Shown here one piece after another: positions 53,083 through 62,671 of a stretch of DNA of 64,000 bases. Under the pieces are notes generated by a model. That model was given only the letters and a program-made list of their open reading frames with translations. It was not told the DNA's origin and did not search any database. The stretch is from the NCBI RefSeq assembly GCF_000397065.2, contig NZ_KE007306.1:138813-202812 (forward strand), written 5' to 3'. Every line of letters starts with the position of its first letter. Position 1 is the stretch's first letter. The stretch is from Marinobacter lipolyticus SM19 (lineage in GTDB: Bacteria > Pseudomonadota > Gammaproteobacteria > Pseudomonadales > Oleiphilaceae). The position numbers were made by a program, and so were the translations under genes.

Positions 53083-53208
53083 ATTTGACTATATACAGTG
53101 TTTTATCCAGTGTAAAGGTCACTTCCTGTATTTTTTGTCAGATTGCTACAGGATGTACCGGAGATGGTCTGTGATATGGTAAGTCCAACCCATTGAGGAG
53201 GCACAGGA

Positions 53209-54210
53209 ATGAGCGAATCCAAGGCATGCAGGCTGCCAGACATCCTCAGGACCCGCGGCGGCAAGGAGCGTCGTGTCGGTGTAGAAATAGAGCTGTCGGG
53301 CCTCAGTTACAGCGCCCTGGTTAAGCTGACGGAGCAACTGCTGTCGGGGCAGTCCCGTGAAGCCTCCCGCTATGTGTCGGAGCTGGAAACCGAACTTGGC
53401 GTTTTCATCATTGAACTGGATTCCGCTCCTATCAAGGACCTGGACCTGAAGGGAGAAACCGTGCCGGAATCCATGCGGGAGCTTGGAGGCCAGGCAATGG
53501 ACGTAATCGATGCCGCCGCAGAGAAGATTGTCCCTCTGGAGATCATCAGCCCACCCTTGCCTTTCTCAACTCTCGAGCGTATTGAAATCCTCTGCGATGA
53601 ACTCCGCAAGGCCGGCGCCCTCGGCAGCCGCGAAGCACTCTACTATGCGTTCGGGCTGCAACTCAATCCGGAACTGCCCGACCTGCGGGCTGACACCCTG
53701 GTGCGCTACCTTCAGGCTTTCGCAGTGCTGTATGACTGGCTGAAGTCTCGGCACCAGATCGACATCAGCCGCAAATTCACCAGTTACATCGAGCCGTGGC
53801 ACAGCACTTACATCGACCTGTTGGTGGCCGATGACTATTCGCCGGATAACGAACAACTGATGCGGGACTATCTGAAGTACAATCCCACCCGTAACAAGGC
53901 ACTGGACCTTTTGCCGCTGTTTGCCCACCTCAATAAATCCGTGTTGGCAGAATACGTGGTGGATGAACGCATCAAAAGCAGGCCCACCCTGCACTACCGC
54001 CTGCCGGATTGCGACATCGACAACCCCGAGTGGCATTTTTCCTCGGTCTGGAACGACTGGGTAGTACTTGAACAGCTTGCCAACAACGCTGAGGATCTGG
54101 CGGAGCTGAGGCAACAGTTCCGCATGAGTCGCAAACTGAGCCTTCGCAACCTCACCCAGAGTTGGTTTGATACCTGTGAGCAGTGGCTACGTAACAGGCG
54201 TTATGTCTGA
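53209..54210 (+). CDS. putative amidoligase (COOH-NH2 ligase, glutamine-synthetase-like fold)
   Basis: A 333-residue soluble protein. RRVGVEIELSGLSYSAL (about 21-37) is the GxExEL signature of the Amidoligase_2 family; PLEIISPPLPF (109-119) and YYAFGLQLNPELPDL (145-159) supply the other metal and ATP contact strands expected in this glutamine-synthetase-like fold. Such enzymes join a carboxyl to an amine using ATP; their substrates are mostly unknown and may be peptides, polyamines or protein side chains. GGAGG lies eight bases before the ATG. The stop overlaps the start of the amidotransferase-like gene by 8 bases, so the two work together. Confidence 0.82.
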   Translation: MSESKACRLPDILRTRGGKERRVGVEIELSGLSYSALVKLTEQLLSGQSREASRYVSELETELGVFIIELDSAPIKDLDLKGETVPESMRELGGQAMDVIDAAAEKIVPLEIISPPLPFSTLERIEILCDELRKAGALGSREALYYAFGLQLNPELPDLRADTLVRYLQAFAVLYDWLKSRHQIDISRKFTSYIEPWHSTYIDLLVADDYSPDNEQLMRDYLKYNPTRNKALDLLPLFAHLNKSVLAEYVVDERIKSRPTLHYRLPDCDIDNPEWHFSSVWNDWVVLEQLANNAEDLAELRQQFRMSRKLSLRNLTQSWFDTCEQWLRNRRYV

Positions 54211-54949
54211 CATTTCCCCACAAGTGCCCGAACAGCCAGGGCTGACCATCGGCATCAGTGGTCCCGCACGACGAGGCACCGCACAACGTTTGATCAGCCT
54301 TGCCCTACGTATCCATGGCGCAAGAACCCACTACATCCGCCCCGGCGCCAGGGTGGACGTAGCGCTTCTTGACGGCCTGGTACTGTCGGGGGGCACCCAC
54401 GTTCACCCGGAACTTTACGGCCAACAACCAACCGTCACCGCACACTACGACCATCGGCGCGATCAGACTGACCAGCAATTGCTGACACGGGCCGAACAGC
54501 TGAACATTCCGGTTCTGGGCATTTGCAGGGGCGCCCAGTTTATCAACGTGTTCCACGGAGGCTCACTGTGTCAGAACGTCACGCCCCTCCGGGTTCATAC
54601 CCGGCACCGTCCACTACTGCTCCCCATGCAAACGGTGCGGCTGGTGAGGAACACACGACTCGGGCGCCTCATGCACAGCACCCTAATTGGCGCTAACCGT
54701 ATTCACAGCCAGGCCATCAAGCGCCTTGGGCGCAACCTGAGAGTAGTCGCACTGGACAACGATCAGTTTGTACAGGCTATCGAAAACACTGGAGAACAGT
54801 GGTTGATGGGAGTCCAATGGCATCCTGAATACCTGCTTTACCACGGCGGACACCGTCGTATCTTCAGCCACTTTGTCCATGCCGCCAGAGCGCGAAAACT
54901 TGAGCGGCTGGAAGAGACGGAAGCCAACGATCCGACAACCAACCCATAG
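54203..54949 (+). CDS. class I glutamine-amidotransferase-like hydrolase (peptidase C26 type)
   Basis: A 248-residue protein with a complete catalytic triad: nucleophile C108 (LGICRGAQF), H207 and E209 (VQWHPEY). SGGTHVHPELYG gives the oxyanion strand. The layout is that of gamma-glutamyl-GABA hydrolase PuuD and related C26 enzymes, which cut gamma-glutamyl amide bonds. Overlap with the amidoligase gene suggests a ligase/hydrolase cycle on an unknown gamma-glutamyl or peptide conjugate. The start at 54203 is chosen because the upstream in-frame codons lie inside the amidoligase. Confidence 0.85.
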   Translation: MSDISPQVPEQPGLTIGISGPARRGTAQRLISLALRIHGARTHYIRPGARVDVALLDGLVLSGGTHVHPELYGQQPTVTAHYDHRRDQTDQQLLTRAEQLNIPVLGICRGAQFINVFHGGSLCQNVTPLRVHTRHRPLLLPMQTVRLVRNTRLGRLMHSTLIGANRIHSQAIKRLGRNLRVVALDNDQFVQAIENTGEQWLMGVQWHPEYLLYHGGHRRIFSHFVHAARARKLERLEETEANDPTTNP

Positions 54950-54988
54950 CACTGAAAATAGTCATGTAAACAGAACGGAGATCTGACC

Positions 54989-55675
54989 ATGCTGAACACG
55001 ATGAAAAAACACTTTCTACCAGGCCTTGCCGCAACATTGATTCCGTTGGCCGCCCATGCTGGCGAAGTCAGCCTGAGCGGCGAAGGCAGCGTCAAGTACA
55101 CACCTGACAGCGCCCGCCTGCAGTTCACGGCCAGCGCCGAACACAATTTGCCTGCCCGCGCATCGGACAAGGTCAATGACATGATGGCCCAGTGGCGCGA
55201 CAACATCAGCACATACCGGGACCAACTCAACGACTACAGTGACGCCAACGTCAATCTTTATACCCGTACGCTGCCGGTTCAGGAACGGGGCCAGGAACCA
55301 CAGAAAATGGCGGTGGCCTCGCAAACCGTGAGTTTTACCATTAATGACCTGGCACTGCTTAATCCCCTGCTGGAACAGGCCCAGAAACTTGGGTTGGACT
55401 ACCACCTCGGTTCCGGCAGTTTTTACCATTCCAATGAGTCGGGACTGGAAAAAGAGGCCCTGGCCAGGGCGATTGCCGATGCCAGATCCCGGTGCGAGTT
55501 TGTTGCCCTCCAGCTGGACCAATCCTGCGGTGACGTCATTAACATCAACGTCAATGGCGGCCACCGCCCCATGCCGATGATGATGGCGGAAGCCAAATCC
55601 GGAGTGGATGTGGTGTCCAGCGTCGGCGACCGGGAGCTACAGGCGAGCGTCAGCGCAACGTTCGAGCTTGACTAG
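54989..55675 (+). CDS. SIMPL-domain (DUF541) periplasmic protein
   Basis: A 228-residue exported protein with a signal peptide ending AAHA near residue 24. The mature part has the SIMPL pattern: VSLSGEGSVKYTPDSARLQF near the start, a helical middle, and a C-terminal beta half ending ELQASVSATFEL. Two cysteines near residues 170 and 181 could form a disulfide. The family is periplasmic or outer-membrane associated and has no settled role. Its TAG overlaps the tamB TAG on the other strand within CTAG. Confidence 0.83.
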   Translation: MLNTMKKHFLPGLAATLIPLAAHAGEVSLSGEGSVKYTPDSARLQFTASAEHNLPARASDKVNDMMAQWRDNISTYRDQLNDYSDANVNLYTRTLPVQERGQEPQKMAVASQTVSFTINDLALLNPLLEQAQKLGLDYHLGSGSFYHSNESGLEKEALARAIADARSRCEFVALQLDQSCGDVININVNGGHRPMPMMMAEAKSGVDVVSSVGDRELQASVSATFELD

Positions 55676-58600
55676 AAATCCCGGGTATAGAAGATGTCGA
55701 GGGAAGCAGCCAGGCCACTGGCTGCTTCCAGATAGAAGTAACGCCCCAGATCGTAGCGCAACGCTACGGTGGTAATCGGCTCGAAGATCCCCACGCCATA
55801 GCGCAGGCTCAGCTCATCGGTGATATAACCACTGGCGACAACAGACGCCTGGTCTCCCGTCCCTTCAGCTTCCAGGATGAGGTTGCGAATACCAAGCTCG
55901 TCTCCCAATCCCTGAGTGACCTTGCTGGCCTGGGTAAGTCCCAGTGACAACGCCGCGCGACTCATCTGTCCTTCATCCCCCCGGCTTTGGGGAGCACGCC
56001 CGAGTATCACGTAGGACAAAGCATCACTCTGGGGCATCGATGGCTCAGAGAAAACTTCCGTTTGCGGCTCACTGACCGGGCCGCTGAGTCGAATGCCTGC
56101 AACCACAGTGTCCACCCGGCGAATTGCCTCGATGTCCAGATACGGTTCTGTGAGTGGCCCCACAAAGACAATCCGGGCCCGGCGCAGCTCCAGTTCCTGC
56201 CCATAGGCTTCATACTGACCATTCTCCAATTGGAGGGCGCCACGAGTGTCCATGTCGTTGCCAATCCGAAGCGTCCCCTTGAGCTCCCCGGTTACCCCGA
56301 AAGCATCAAAAGTGACCTCGTCCTCCCCCACCACAACGGTGACATCCATGTTCAATGACCGGAACGCCGACTCTTCCCGCTCTACCCCTACGATCACTTC
56401 GTCCTCGGAAACCGACACCGCCTGCTCCGGCAGAGTACGCACCTCAATCTCACCACGAGGCACATCCACTTGCCCGGTCACCGACAATTCCCCGTTACGG
56501 AATGCCAGAGTGATATCCGGTGCGACCTCTACCCTGGCATAGGGATCGTAGGTCACCGGCAGCCGCTTGCCGGTGACAGTGACTTCCACCGCAGGCGAGC
56601 CCTCCCAATCAAGCTCACCAGCCAGTTTCCCCTCGCTACGATCATTACTCTTCCAATGCCCGGTCAGATCGGCGGAATAGCCATTCAGTTTCAACGCCAC
56701 CACGACGTCTTCCAGAGGTATAGGCAGGGAAGGATCGACGAATCGGCCCCCCGTCAGGGCAATGTCGCCGTGCACTGCCGGTTTCATCAGGGGACCGGAC
56801 AACTGCCCTTGTCCATTCAGTTCGCCCTGCACCTCCTCCAGGCCAGCCACGACGCCAGCCAGGGCAATATCCAGACCTTCGAGCGAGAAGTCTCCACTTA
56901 CCGTGCGCTGCTCTGCAGTCGGATCAACTGACAGGTCCAGGGAAAATTGTCCCAATTCCGGCCCCGTCAGCTGAACAGCAACGTCTGCCATTTGTGGCTT
57001 CATATCAACGCTCACGGTCAGACTATCGTGACGCAGAGATTCCCAGTCTTCCTGAACCAGCACCTCAAATTCCCCGGCCCCCGCATCCAGGGAAATTTTG
57101 CCATCCGGGCCTTCATCAATCATCGCCACGTTAATGTCGGCGTTAATCCGCGCATGCCATCGCAGTGTTTCCGGCATCAGCGACGCCAGGGCTTCGGAGG
57201 GGAAGTTATCCACCCGATAGGCGAGCTGTGGATTTGGCAACAGGGTCTGGTCCCCGGCACAGATGGAACTTTCCTGCCAGCGCCAGCAATGTGCTCCAAA
57301 GGTCAGCGTACCGTCCTTGCTGTAATCGAGGTCCGCGGGCTGATCCAGGGTCCAGGCCTGGGACTGACCCGGAAGGTCAAGCTCCCCGCTGTCCAGAGCA
57401 CCACGCCAGCTGTCCCACGCATTACCCGCGCCTCCCGCCAGGGCAAGGGTGAGATTGGCTTCCTCGTGGATCGCGCGGATAGTCAGCCGGTGTACCTGCT
57501 GTGTACCTGACAAACCCAATTCCAGACGTTCCAGGCGCTCATCTCCTGCGCGGATGTCCTTTGCCTCTGCCTTGGCGTCCAGCGCCAGACCACTGCCGAG
57601 CCTGGCTTCAAGCTCAGCCTGCGCTATCGCCACACCGTCCTGCCAGACCAGATCATTTGCGGTCACGCTCAAGTCTCCCTGGGGATCCTTCGGGTTACCG
57701 CGCATCACCAATGACGCGACCAACTCACCCGACAGCCCGGGCAGCAGGATCTCTGGCTGGGGTATCTGGATGTCGAGGTTACCGGCAATCTCGGCCCCCC
57801 AGCGGCCGCTGCCATTAATACGGTTCTCACCCACCTCAAGGTTCAGGGTGGAGACATCCCAGGTGCCGGCAGAGACTTGCAATTCACCATTACTCCGGGC
57901 CGGCTCCTGCTGCCAGGTGCCGGAAATATCCCAACCAGCGGTCATGTCGGGCAGCCCCTCATCGGTCAGCCTGCCCTGGCTGTTGATATCACCACTCAGT
58001 CGCGCTTCAAGGATGGGTACCCAATAACCGGGGTTGAATTGATCCAGTGTCAGGCCGGCGTCCCACGCCAGCTGCCCGGCAAAATCAATATCGGCATCGC
58101 CACGAAGGGATCCCGCGCCGGTGCTGACCACCAGGTCGCTCAGCGACACCGATTCCAGATTGCCTTCCAGGGCCGTTTGCAGATCGGCATCCCCCAGAGG
58201 ACCGGATACCGCCGCTTCCAGTCGCGCGTTGTAACTGTTATCACGGAAAGACACCTCACCATTCACACTCCGCAGGGTAACTGGCGGTGCCTTAAAATCC
58301 GGGATCAGGCTGTACCAGGGGAATGATTCCATCCCGATCTCGGCATTTGCCGTCAGGACCTCATCCCAGCTCACATTCCCTTCAACCCTGAGCGTGCCCT
58401 GCTCCGAGTCGCCCCCGGGGCCAGCCATGTCCAACGCCAGGTCCGAAACACCCGCAGTGGTCAGCAACCCCTTAAGCGACGTCGCTATGGCCCCTTTTGT
58501 GCCCGGTAACGTCATCGTGGAGCGGGTAACAAACCCCTGCTCCAGACTGCCGTTGAGAGAGAACTGCCAGTTTGTCAGGGTCAGGGTGGATGGCAGAGTA

Positions 58601-59397
58601 TCCAGCGGCAGGAAAGACTCCGACTGAAGAGACAGGCGAACGGGCAATCGCTTGTCCAGTGGCGCCCCCTTCCCTTCGATGACTGCATTCAGGTAACCAC
58701 TGCTGCGACCGGACAACCTGAGATCCTTCGCGCTACCCGTCAGGTTGAGGGCCAACAGCCAATCCTCGCCATGTGGAGGTGGCAGCGCAACATCTACATC
58801 CAGGTCAAGAGGCCAGTCACCACGGGTTCCCAGCCGCCCCGAGGCGTTTACGACAATCTCATCCAGCCGATAGTTCACCCGCTCGATCAACCAGTCGGTT
58901 CCGGAGCCACCCGCCTCTATTTCCAACGAATCCCAAACCTTGCCGTCGTTGACGGTAAACGGGCCCAGGCGCACATCGCCGATTTTCAGACCGACCGGCA
59001 GATTGACCAGGGGCAGGCTGATATCGCCTCGGGGCTCCTCTGGCTCATCGGAAGGTTGCAGATGAAGGTCAATGGCGTCCGCGTGGAGCGTATCCAGGCA
59101 CAATTCCTTGCTCAGAAGGCAGCCAGGGGACCAGTCCACCACCACGGCCTCGATATTGAGCCCAACACCATAGCCCTGCCACCGTAGGGAATCGGCCCGC
59201 CAATAGCCGAACAGGGAGCCCTTATCCCCTTCCGTCTGCAAGCCCGGAATCTGGTCGATAACCCAGGCAGTGCCGGTCTCGGAACGCAAGATCAGTAGCA
59301 GGACGGCAACCAGTACAATGGGCAGCAATACCAGAATTCCCAGCGCCAGCAACAGCCAGAACCGCCAGCTGCGCCGCTTCCGCTTCTCGTCCGTCAC
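55672..59397 (-). CDS. tamB: TamB, inner-membrane AsmA-like partner of TamA
   Basis: A very large protein (1241 residues from the GTG at 59395-59397): an N-terminal membrane anchor (WRFWLLLALGILVLLPIVLVAV), a long repeat of beta-strand-rich AsmA/TamB segments, and the conserved C-terminal DUF490 region (DALSYVILGRAPQS, then EAEGTGDQASVVASGYI and the final FYTRDF). TamB spans the periplasm, joins TamA and moves phospholipids or helps outer-membrane assembly. The GTG overlaps the tamA stop as GTGA with GGGG upstream. An ATG at 59430 is the alternative and would add 11 residues. Confidence 0.94.
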   Translation of the reverse strand: MTDEKRKRRSWRFWLLLALGILVLLPIVLVAVLLLILRSETGTAWVIDQIPGLQTEGDKGSLFGYWRADSLRWQGYGVGLNIEAVVVDWSPGCLLSKELCLDTLHADAIDLHLQPSDEPEEPRGDISLPLVNLPVGLKIGDVRLGPFTVNDGKVWDSLEIEAGGSGTDWLIERVNYRLDEIVVNASGRLGTRGDWPLDLDVDVALPPPHGEDWLLALNLTGSAKDLRLSGRSSGYLNAVIEGKGAPLDKRLPVRLSLQSESFLPLDTLPSTLTLTNWQFSLNGSLEQGFVTRSTMTLPGTKGAIATSLKGLLTTAGVSDLALDMAGPGGDSEQGTLRVEGNVSWDEVLTANAEIGMESFPWYSLIPDFKAPPVTLRSVNGEVSFRDNSYNARLEAAVSGPLGDADLQTALEGNLESVSLSDLVVSTGAGSLRGDADIDFAGQLAWDAGLTLDQFNPGYWVPILEARLSGDINSQGRLTDEGLPDMTAGWDISGTWQQEPARSNGELQVSAGTWDVSTLNLEVGENRINGSGRWGAEIAGNLDIQIPQPEILLPGLSGELVASLVMRGNPKDPQGDLSVTANDLVWQDGVAIAQAELEARLGSGLALDAKAEAKDIRAGDERLERLELGLSGTQQVHRLTIRAIHEEANLTLALAGGAGNAWDSWRGALDSGELDLPGQSQAWTLDQPADLDYSKDGTLTFGAHCWRWQESSICAGDQTLLPNPQLAYRVDNFPSEALASLMPETLRWHARINADINVAMIDEGPDGKISLDAGAGEFEVLVQEDWESLRHDSLTVSVDMKPQMADVAVQLTGPELGQFSLDLSVDPTAEQRTVSGDFSLEGLDIALAGVVAGLEEVQGELNGQGQLSGPLMKPAVHGDIALTGGRFVDPSLPIPLEDVVVALKLNGYSADLTGHWKSNDRSEGKLAGELDWEGSPAVEVTVTGKRLPVTYDPYARVEVAPDITLAFRNGELSVTGQVDVPRGEIEVRTLPEQAVSVSEDEVIVGVEREESAFRSLNMDVTVVVGEDEVTFDAFGVTGELKGTLRIGNDMDTRGALQLENGQYEAYGQELELRRARIVFVGPLTEPYLDIEAIRRVDTVVAGIRLSGPVSEPQTEVFSEPSMPQSDALSYVILGRAPQSRGDEGQMSRAALSLGLTQASKVTQGLGDELGIRNLILEAEGTGDQASVVASGYITDELSLRYGVGIFEPITTVALRYDLGRYFYLEAASGLAASLDIFYTRDF

Positions 59398-61142
59398 AGT
59401 TCGGGCCCCATGGAAAAGTGTACGCGCCATTCACCGCCGAATTCGTCATCCAACCCCTTGGCAATATCCAGGCGCAAGGGCCCCACCGGGCTCACCCAGC
59501 GAATGCCCACGCCCGCCCCCGTGGCCAATGGATCAAATACATCATCGATAGCGTTACCCTCATCCACAAAGGCCGCCACCCGCCAGTTCTGGATGAATTC
59601 GTACTGATATTCAACACTGCCCACCATCAGGTAACGCCCGCCAACGGCCACGCCGTCCTCATCTTCCGGCGACAGGGTTTCGTAGCCGTAACCACGAACG
59701 CTCTGGTCACCACCGGCGAAGAAACGCAGTGATGGTGGCACGTCATCGAACCGGTTGGTGGCTACGCCACCCGCCTGGAAACGTGCGAGAAAGCGGTGGT
59801 TATCGGCCAGCGTATACAAACCACGAACCAGAAAATTCACATGGAGAACATCCACATCGGACAAGACTTCACGGTGACCGCCCTTTACATCGAATTGAAC
59901 CCGATACCCCCTGGATGGATCCAGTGGTGAGTTGGCATGCAACTTCGAATAGCTTACCCCCGGCAGCAAAAGGCTGCTCTGCCCCCTTTCGTCATCACCA
60001 ATGCGGAAGCGCTCACCTTCCCAGCTCAGGGACGCCACCTGCATCCACCCCGAGTCCAATTGGTGCTGCCACTGCTGGCCCAGAGTGAGGCGTTCGGATT
60101 CCACATCCTCAATATCCTCACGCTGATACCCGGCACCGAGACGGATGGAGTCCGTCATTGGTGGATCCAGTGGCAGCTCATACCAGGTGCTGATGTTTTG
60201 ACGCGGGCCGGACAATTCCGTTTCCACTCCGCGCCGGTGGCCCATGGGGTTGATCCAGTGTTCGCGCCAGTTGCCCCGGAACCGCGGACCAACGTCCGTG
60301 GAAAAACCCACACCGGCGGCGACGGATCTGGGCGGACGCGTCGTCAGGTTAACCGTCACAGGAATCACCCGATCCCGTGCGCTGCCAGGCGATGCATCCA
60401 CATCCACCCCAGAAAAGTAACCACTGTTGGACAGGTGCCCACTGAGCCTGGCGATTTCATCCGCGTGATAGGGCTGCCCCGGGTCAAAGGTCACAAACTG
60501 CTCCAACAGACTGTCCTCGAACCCATGGCCTTCCGTGAAAGTGACGTCTCCCAAGCGATAACGTTCGCCGCTGCGAAAGCGAATGGTGATAGCTGCGGTC
60601 CTTTTCTCAGGATCCACTTCCAGCTTGCGACTGACAAACTCCCCATCAAAATAGCCCAGTACACGAGCTCGATTCTGGATGGATTGTCTCAGGGTGGTGT
60701 ATTCACCATGATTGAGCACGTCCCCCTTCGACGGAGACTTTGGTATGCCCCCCTGAAAACTGTCGTCTTCTGCCGCCGGGCCCTCAATCACGACCTCCCG
60801 TGAGGCAATGCGAACCGGCTCGCCGGGGATCACTGTTATCGTCAGTTGAGCAAGTCCGTCTTCTCCCTCACCTTCCGCAACTTCCCACTCAATAAGAGGA
60901 CTGTAGTATCCAAGGGCCTTCAGGGCCTCCTGAACCTGTTTTTTTGCAGTACCAACATAACGGCGCAGGTTGTCGGCGCTTCGTCCCTCGACCTCCCCGA
61001 TAAAGACTTCCGCATTGTCCTCCAGGGCAGGATAGTCGCCCTCGACATTCACCACCACCTGACTGGCGTGCCCAGGCAAAACCCACAACAAACACCACAA
61101 CAGGGCGCCTGGAAATCGAACTTGTCTGGTAAGGGAGAACAT
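59394..61142 (-). CDS. tamA: TamA, outer-membrane BamA-family protein
   Basis: A 582-residue protein: signal peptide (MFSLTRQVRFPGALLWCLLW to about 28), three POTRA domains (about 30-265) and a 16-stranded beta barrel ending in VHFSMGPEL. The VRGYGYETLSPED segment carries the VRGF/Y motif of loop 6 in the BamA family. With TamB it forms the translocation and assembly module. The ATG at 61140-61142 is chosen because it starts the signal peptide; an in-frame start 90 bases earlier would bury it. Confidence 0.94.
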   Translation of the reverse strand: MFSLTRQVRFPGALLWCLLWVLPGHASQVVVNVEGDYPALEDNAEVFIGEVEGRSADNLRRYVGTAKKQVQEALKALGYYSPLIEWEVAEGEGEDGLAQLTITVIPGEPVRIASREVVIEGPAAEDDSFQGGIPKSPSKGDVLNHGEYTTLRQSIQNRARVLGYFDGEFVSRKLEVDPEKRTAAITIRFRSGERYRLGDVTFTEGHGFEDSLLEQFVTFDPGQPYHADEIARLSGHLSNSGYFSGVDVDASPGSARDRVIPVTVNLTTRPPRSVAAGVGFSTDVGPRFRGNWREHWINPMGHRRGVETELSGPRQNISTWYELPLDPPMTDSIRLGAGYQREDIEDVESERLTLGQQWQHQLDSGWMQVASLSWEGERFRIGDDERGQSSLLLPGVSYSKLHANSPLDPSRGYRVQFDVKGGHREVLSDVDVLHVNFLVRGLYTLADNHRFLARFQAGGVATNRFDDVPPSLRFFAGGDQSVRGYGYETLSPEDEDGVAVGGRYLMVGSVEYQYEFIQNWRVAAFVDEGNAIDDVFDPLATGAGVGIRWVSPVGPLRLDIAKGLDDEFGGEWRVHFSMGPEL

Positions 61143-61341
61143 CCGTTTATGAATCGTCTTTTGATGAAGTAAAGAAGATGCCGAGTCTAGCGGATTGACC
61201 AGACCGACCACCAGCGACGCGCCTTTTGCCAATGGCTACCGAAGCCGACACGCCCATGATCAGACCAGACTCTATCCAATAACAACTGTCTGATAGTAAC
61301 AGGAGCGCCGGGTTCCCGCGCGCCTCCAAAGGAGACTGACG

Positions 61342-62646
61342 ATGACCAGGGATCCCATCGGACTCGCCCTGTCCATGATGAACCGCCTTGCGGCGAACCC
61401 CTTGCTGGACCGTTTTGGTCTGCGCACAGCGACCGAAAGAACCGCCTACCACGGAACCCGGGTTGGTTTTCGGACCATTGCCCTGGCAGGCCGCGAATTC
61501 AAACGGGTCGCCAACTGGTTGCCGCAAAAACGCCTGCCGGGAAAATCCGCACCAGCACTGTTCGATCTTACGCTGGACGACGACCAACAGATGATTGTCG
61601 ATAGCTTGCACCGGCTGGCGCGGGACACCCTGAGACCAGCCGCGGCGGAAGCAGATGAAGCTGGCGCCCTGCCCGCCGATGTTTTCGACGCCACTGCAGA
61701 ACTGGGATTGACTCTCTACGCCGTGCCCGCGGAATTTGGCGGTGTCGCTGAGACCCGATCCCCGGTTACCAGCGTGCTGATTGCCGAGCAACTGGCGTGG
61801 GGCGACATGGGGCTGGCGATCGCCCTGCTGGCGCCCTTCAGCGTTGCTCAGGCAATCACCCAATGGGGAACGGGTGAACAACAATCCAGGTATCTTCCGG
61901 CCTTTTGCGAAGAACACCCGCCAGTCGCGACCATTGCGATTGATGAACCAAGGGCATTGTTCGATCCCCTCAACCTGAGCACCATCGCCGAATCCACCGC
62001 CAACGGATACCGACTGAATGGCAGGAAGAACGGCGTCGTCCTCGGAGCTCAGAGTGATCTACTCCTCGTTGCCGCAACACTGAACGGGCGACCACGACTG
62101 TTTATTGTCGAGTCCGGCACCGATGGCATGGACCACACCGCCGATCCCACCATGGGCTTGCGGGCCGCGCAGCCGGTCACCCTGACCCTGAGTAATGTTG
62201 AGGTATCCGCTGATGCCCTGCTGGGCGACGACGACTTCGATTACCAGGCGTTCCTGAACCTCGGCGCCTTGCTACGCTGCGGCCTCGCTATTGGTACCTC
62301 CCAAGCCGTGCTGGATTACGTCATTCCCTACTGCAACGAACGGGTCGCATTCGGTGAACCGATCAGCAACCGCCAGTCCGTGGCGTTCATGATCAGCAAC
62401 CTGGCCATCGAAGCCGACAGCATGCGCATGCTCGCCTGGCGCGCTGCCAGCCGCGCAGAGACCGAGCAGTCGTTCCATCGGGAGGCCAGCCTGGCCAGGC
62501 TCTTGTGCAGCGAGAAGGCCATGGAAATTGGCACCAACGGTGTCCAGCTGCTTGGCGGTCATGGCTTCGTGAAAGAACACCCGGTTGAGCGTTGGTATCG
62601 CGACCTGCGCTCTGTCGCCACCCACACCGGCGGCGTCCACGCCTGA
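61342..62646 (+). CDS. acyl-CoA dehydrogenase family protein, catalytic Glu missing
   Basis: A 434-residue protein of the acyl-CoA dehydrogenase fold. About 70 extra residues precede the N-terminal helical domain (LTLDDDQQMIVDSLHRLARD); the middle beta domain and the C-terminal helical domain (ERVAFGEPISNRQSVAFMIS, LLGGHGFVKEHPVERWYRDL) follow. Where family members usually carry the base Glu (EGT after the RD motif) this protein reads ATHTGGVHA and ends. It may be inactive, act on another substrate or form a heteromer with the next gene. GGAG lies eight bases before the ATG. Confidence 0.88.
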   Translation: MTRDPIGLALSMMNRLAANPLLDRFGLRTATERTAYHGTRVGFRTIALAGREFKRVANWLPQKRLPGKSAPALFDLTLDDDQQMIVDSLHRLARDTLRPAAAEADEAGALPADVFDATAELGLTLYAVPAEFGGVAETRSPVTSVLIAEQLAWGDMGLAIALLAPFSVAQAITQWGTGEQQSRYLPAFCEEHPPVATIAIDEPRALFDPLNLSTIAESTANGYRLNGRKNGVVLGAQSDLLLVAATLNGRPRLFIVESGTDGMDHTADPTMGLRAAQPVTLTLSNVEVSADALLGDDDFDYQAFLNLGALLRCGLAIGTSQAVLDYVIPYCNERVAFGEPISNRQSVAFMISNLAIEADSMRMLAWRAASRAETEQSFHREASLARLLCSEKAMEIGTNGVQLLGGHGFVKEHPVERWYRDLRSVATHTGGVHA

Positions 62647-62671
62647 GTCCGAACAGTACTGGAGTAACATC

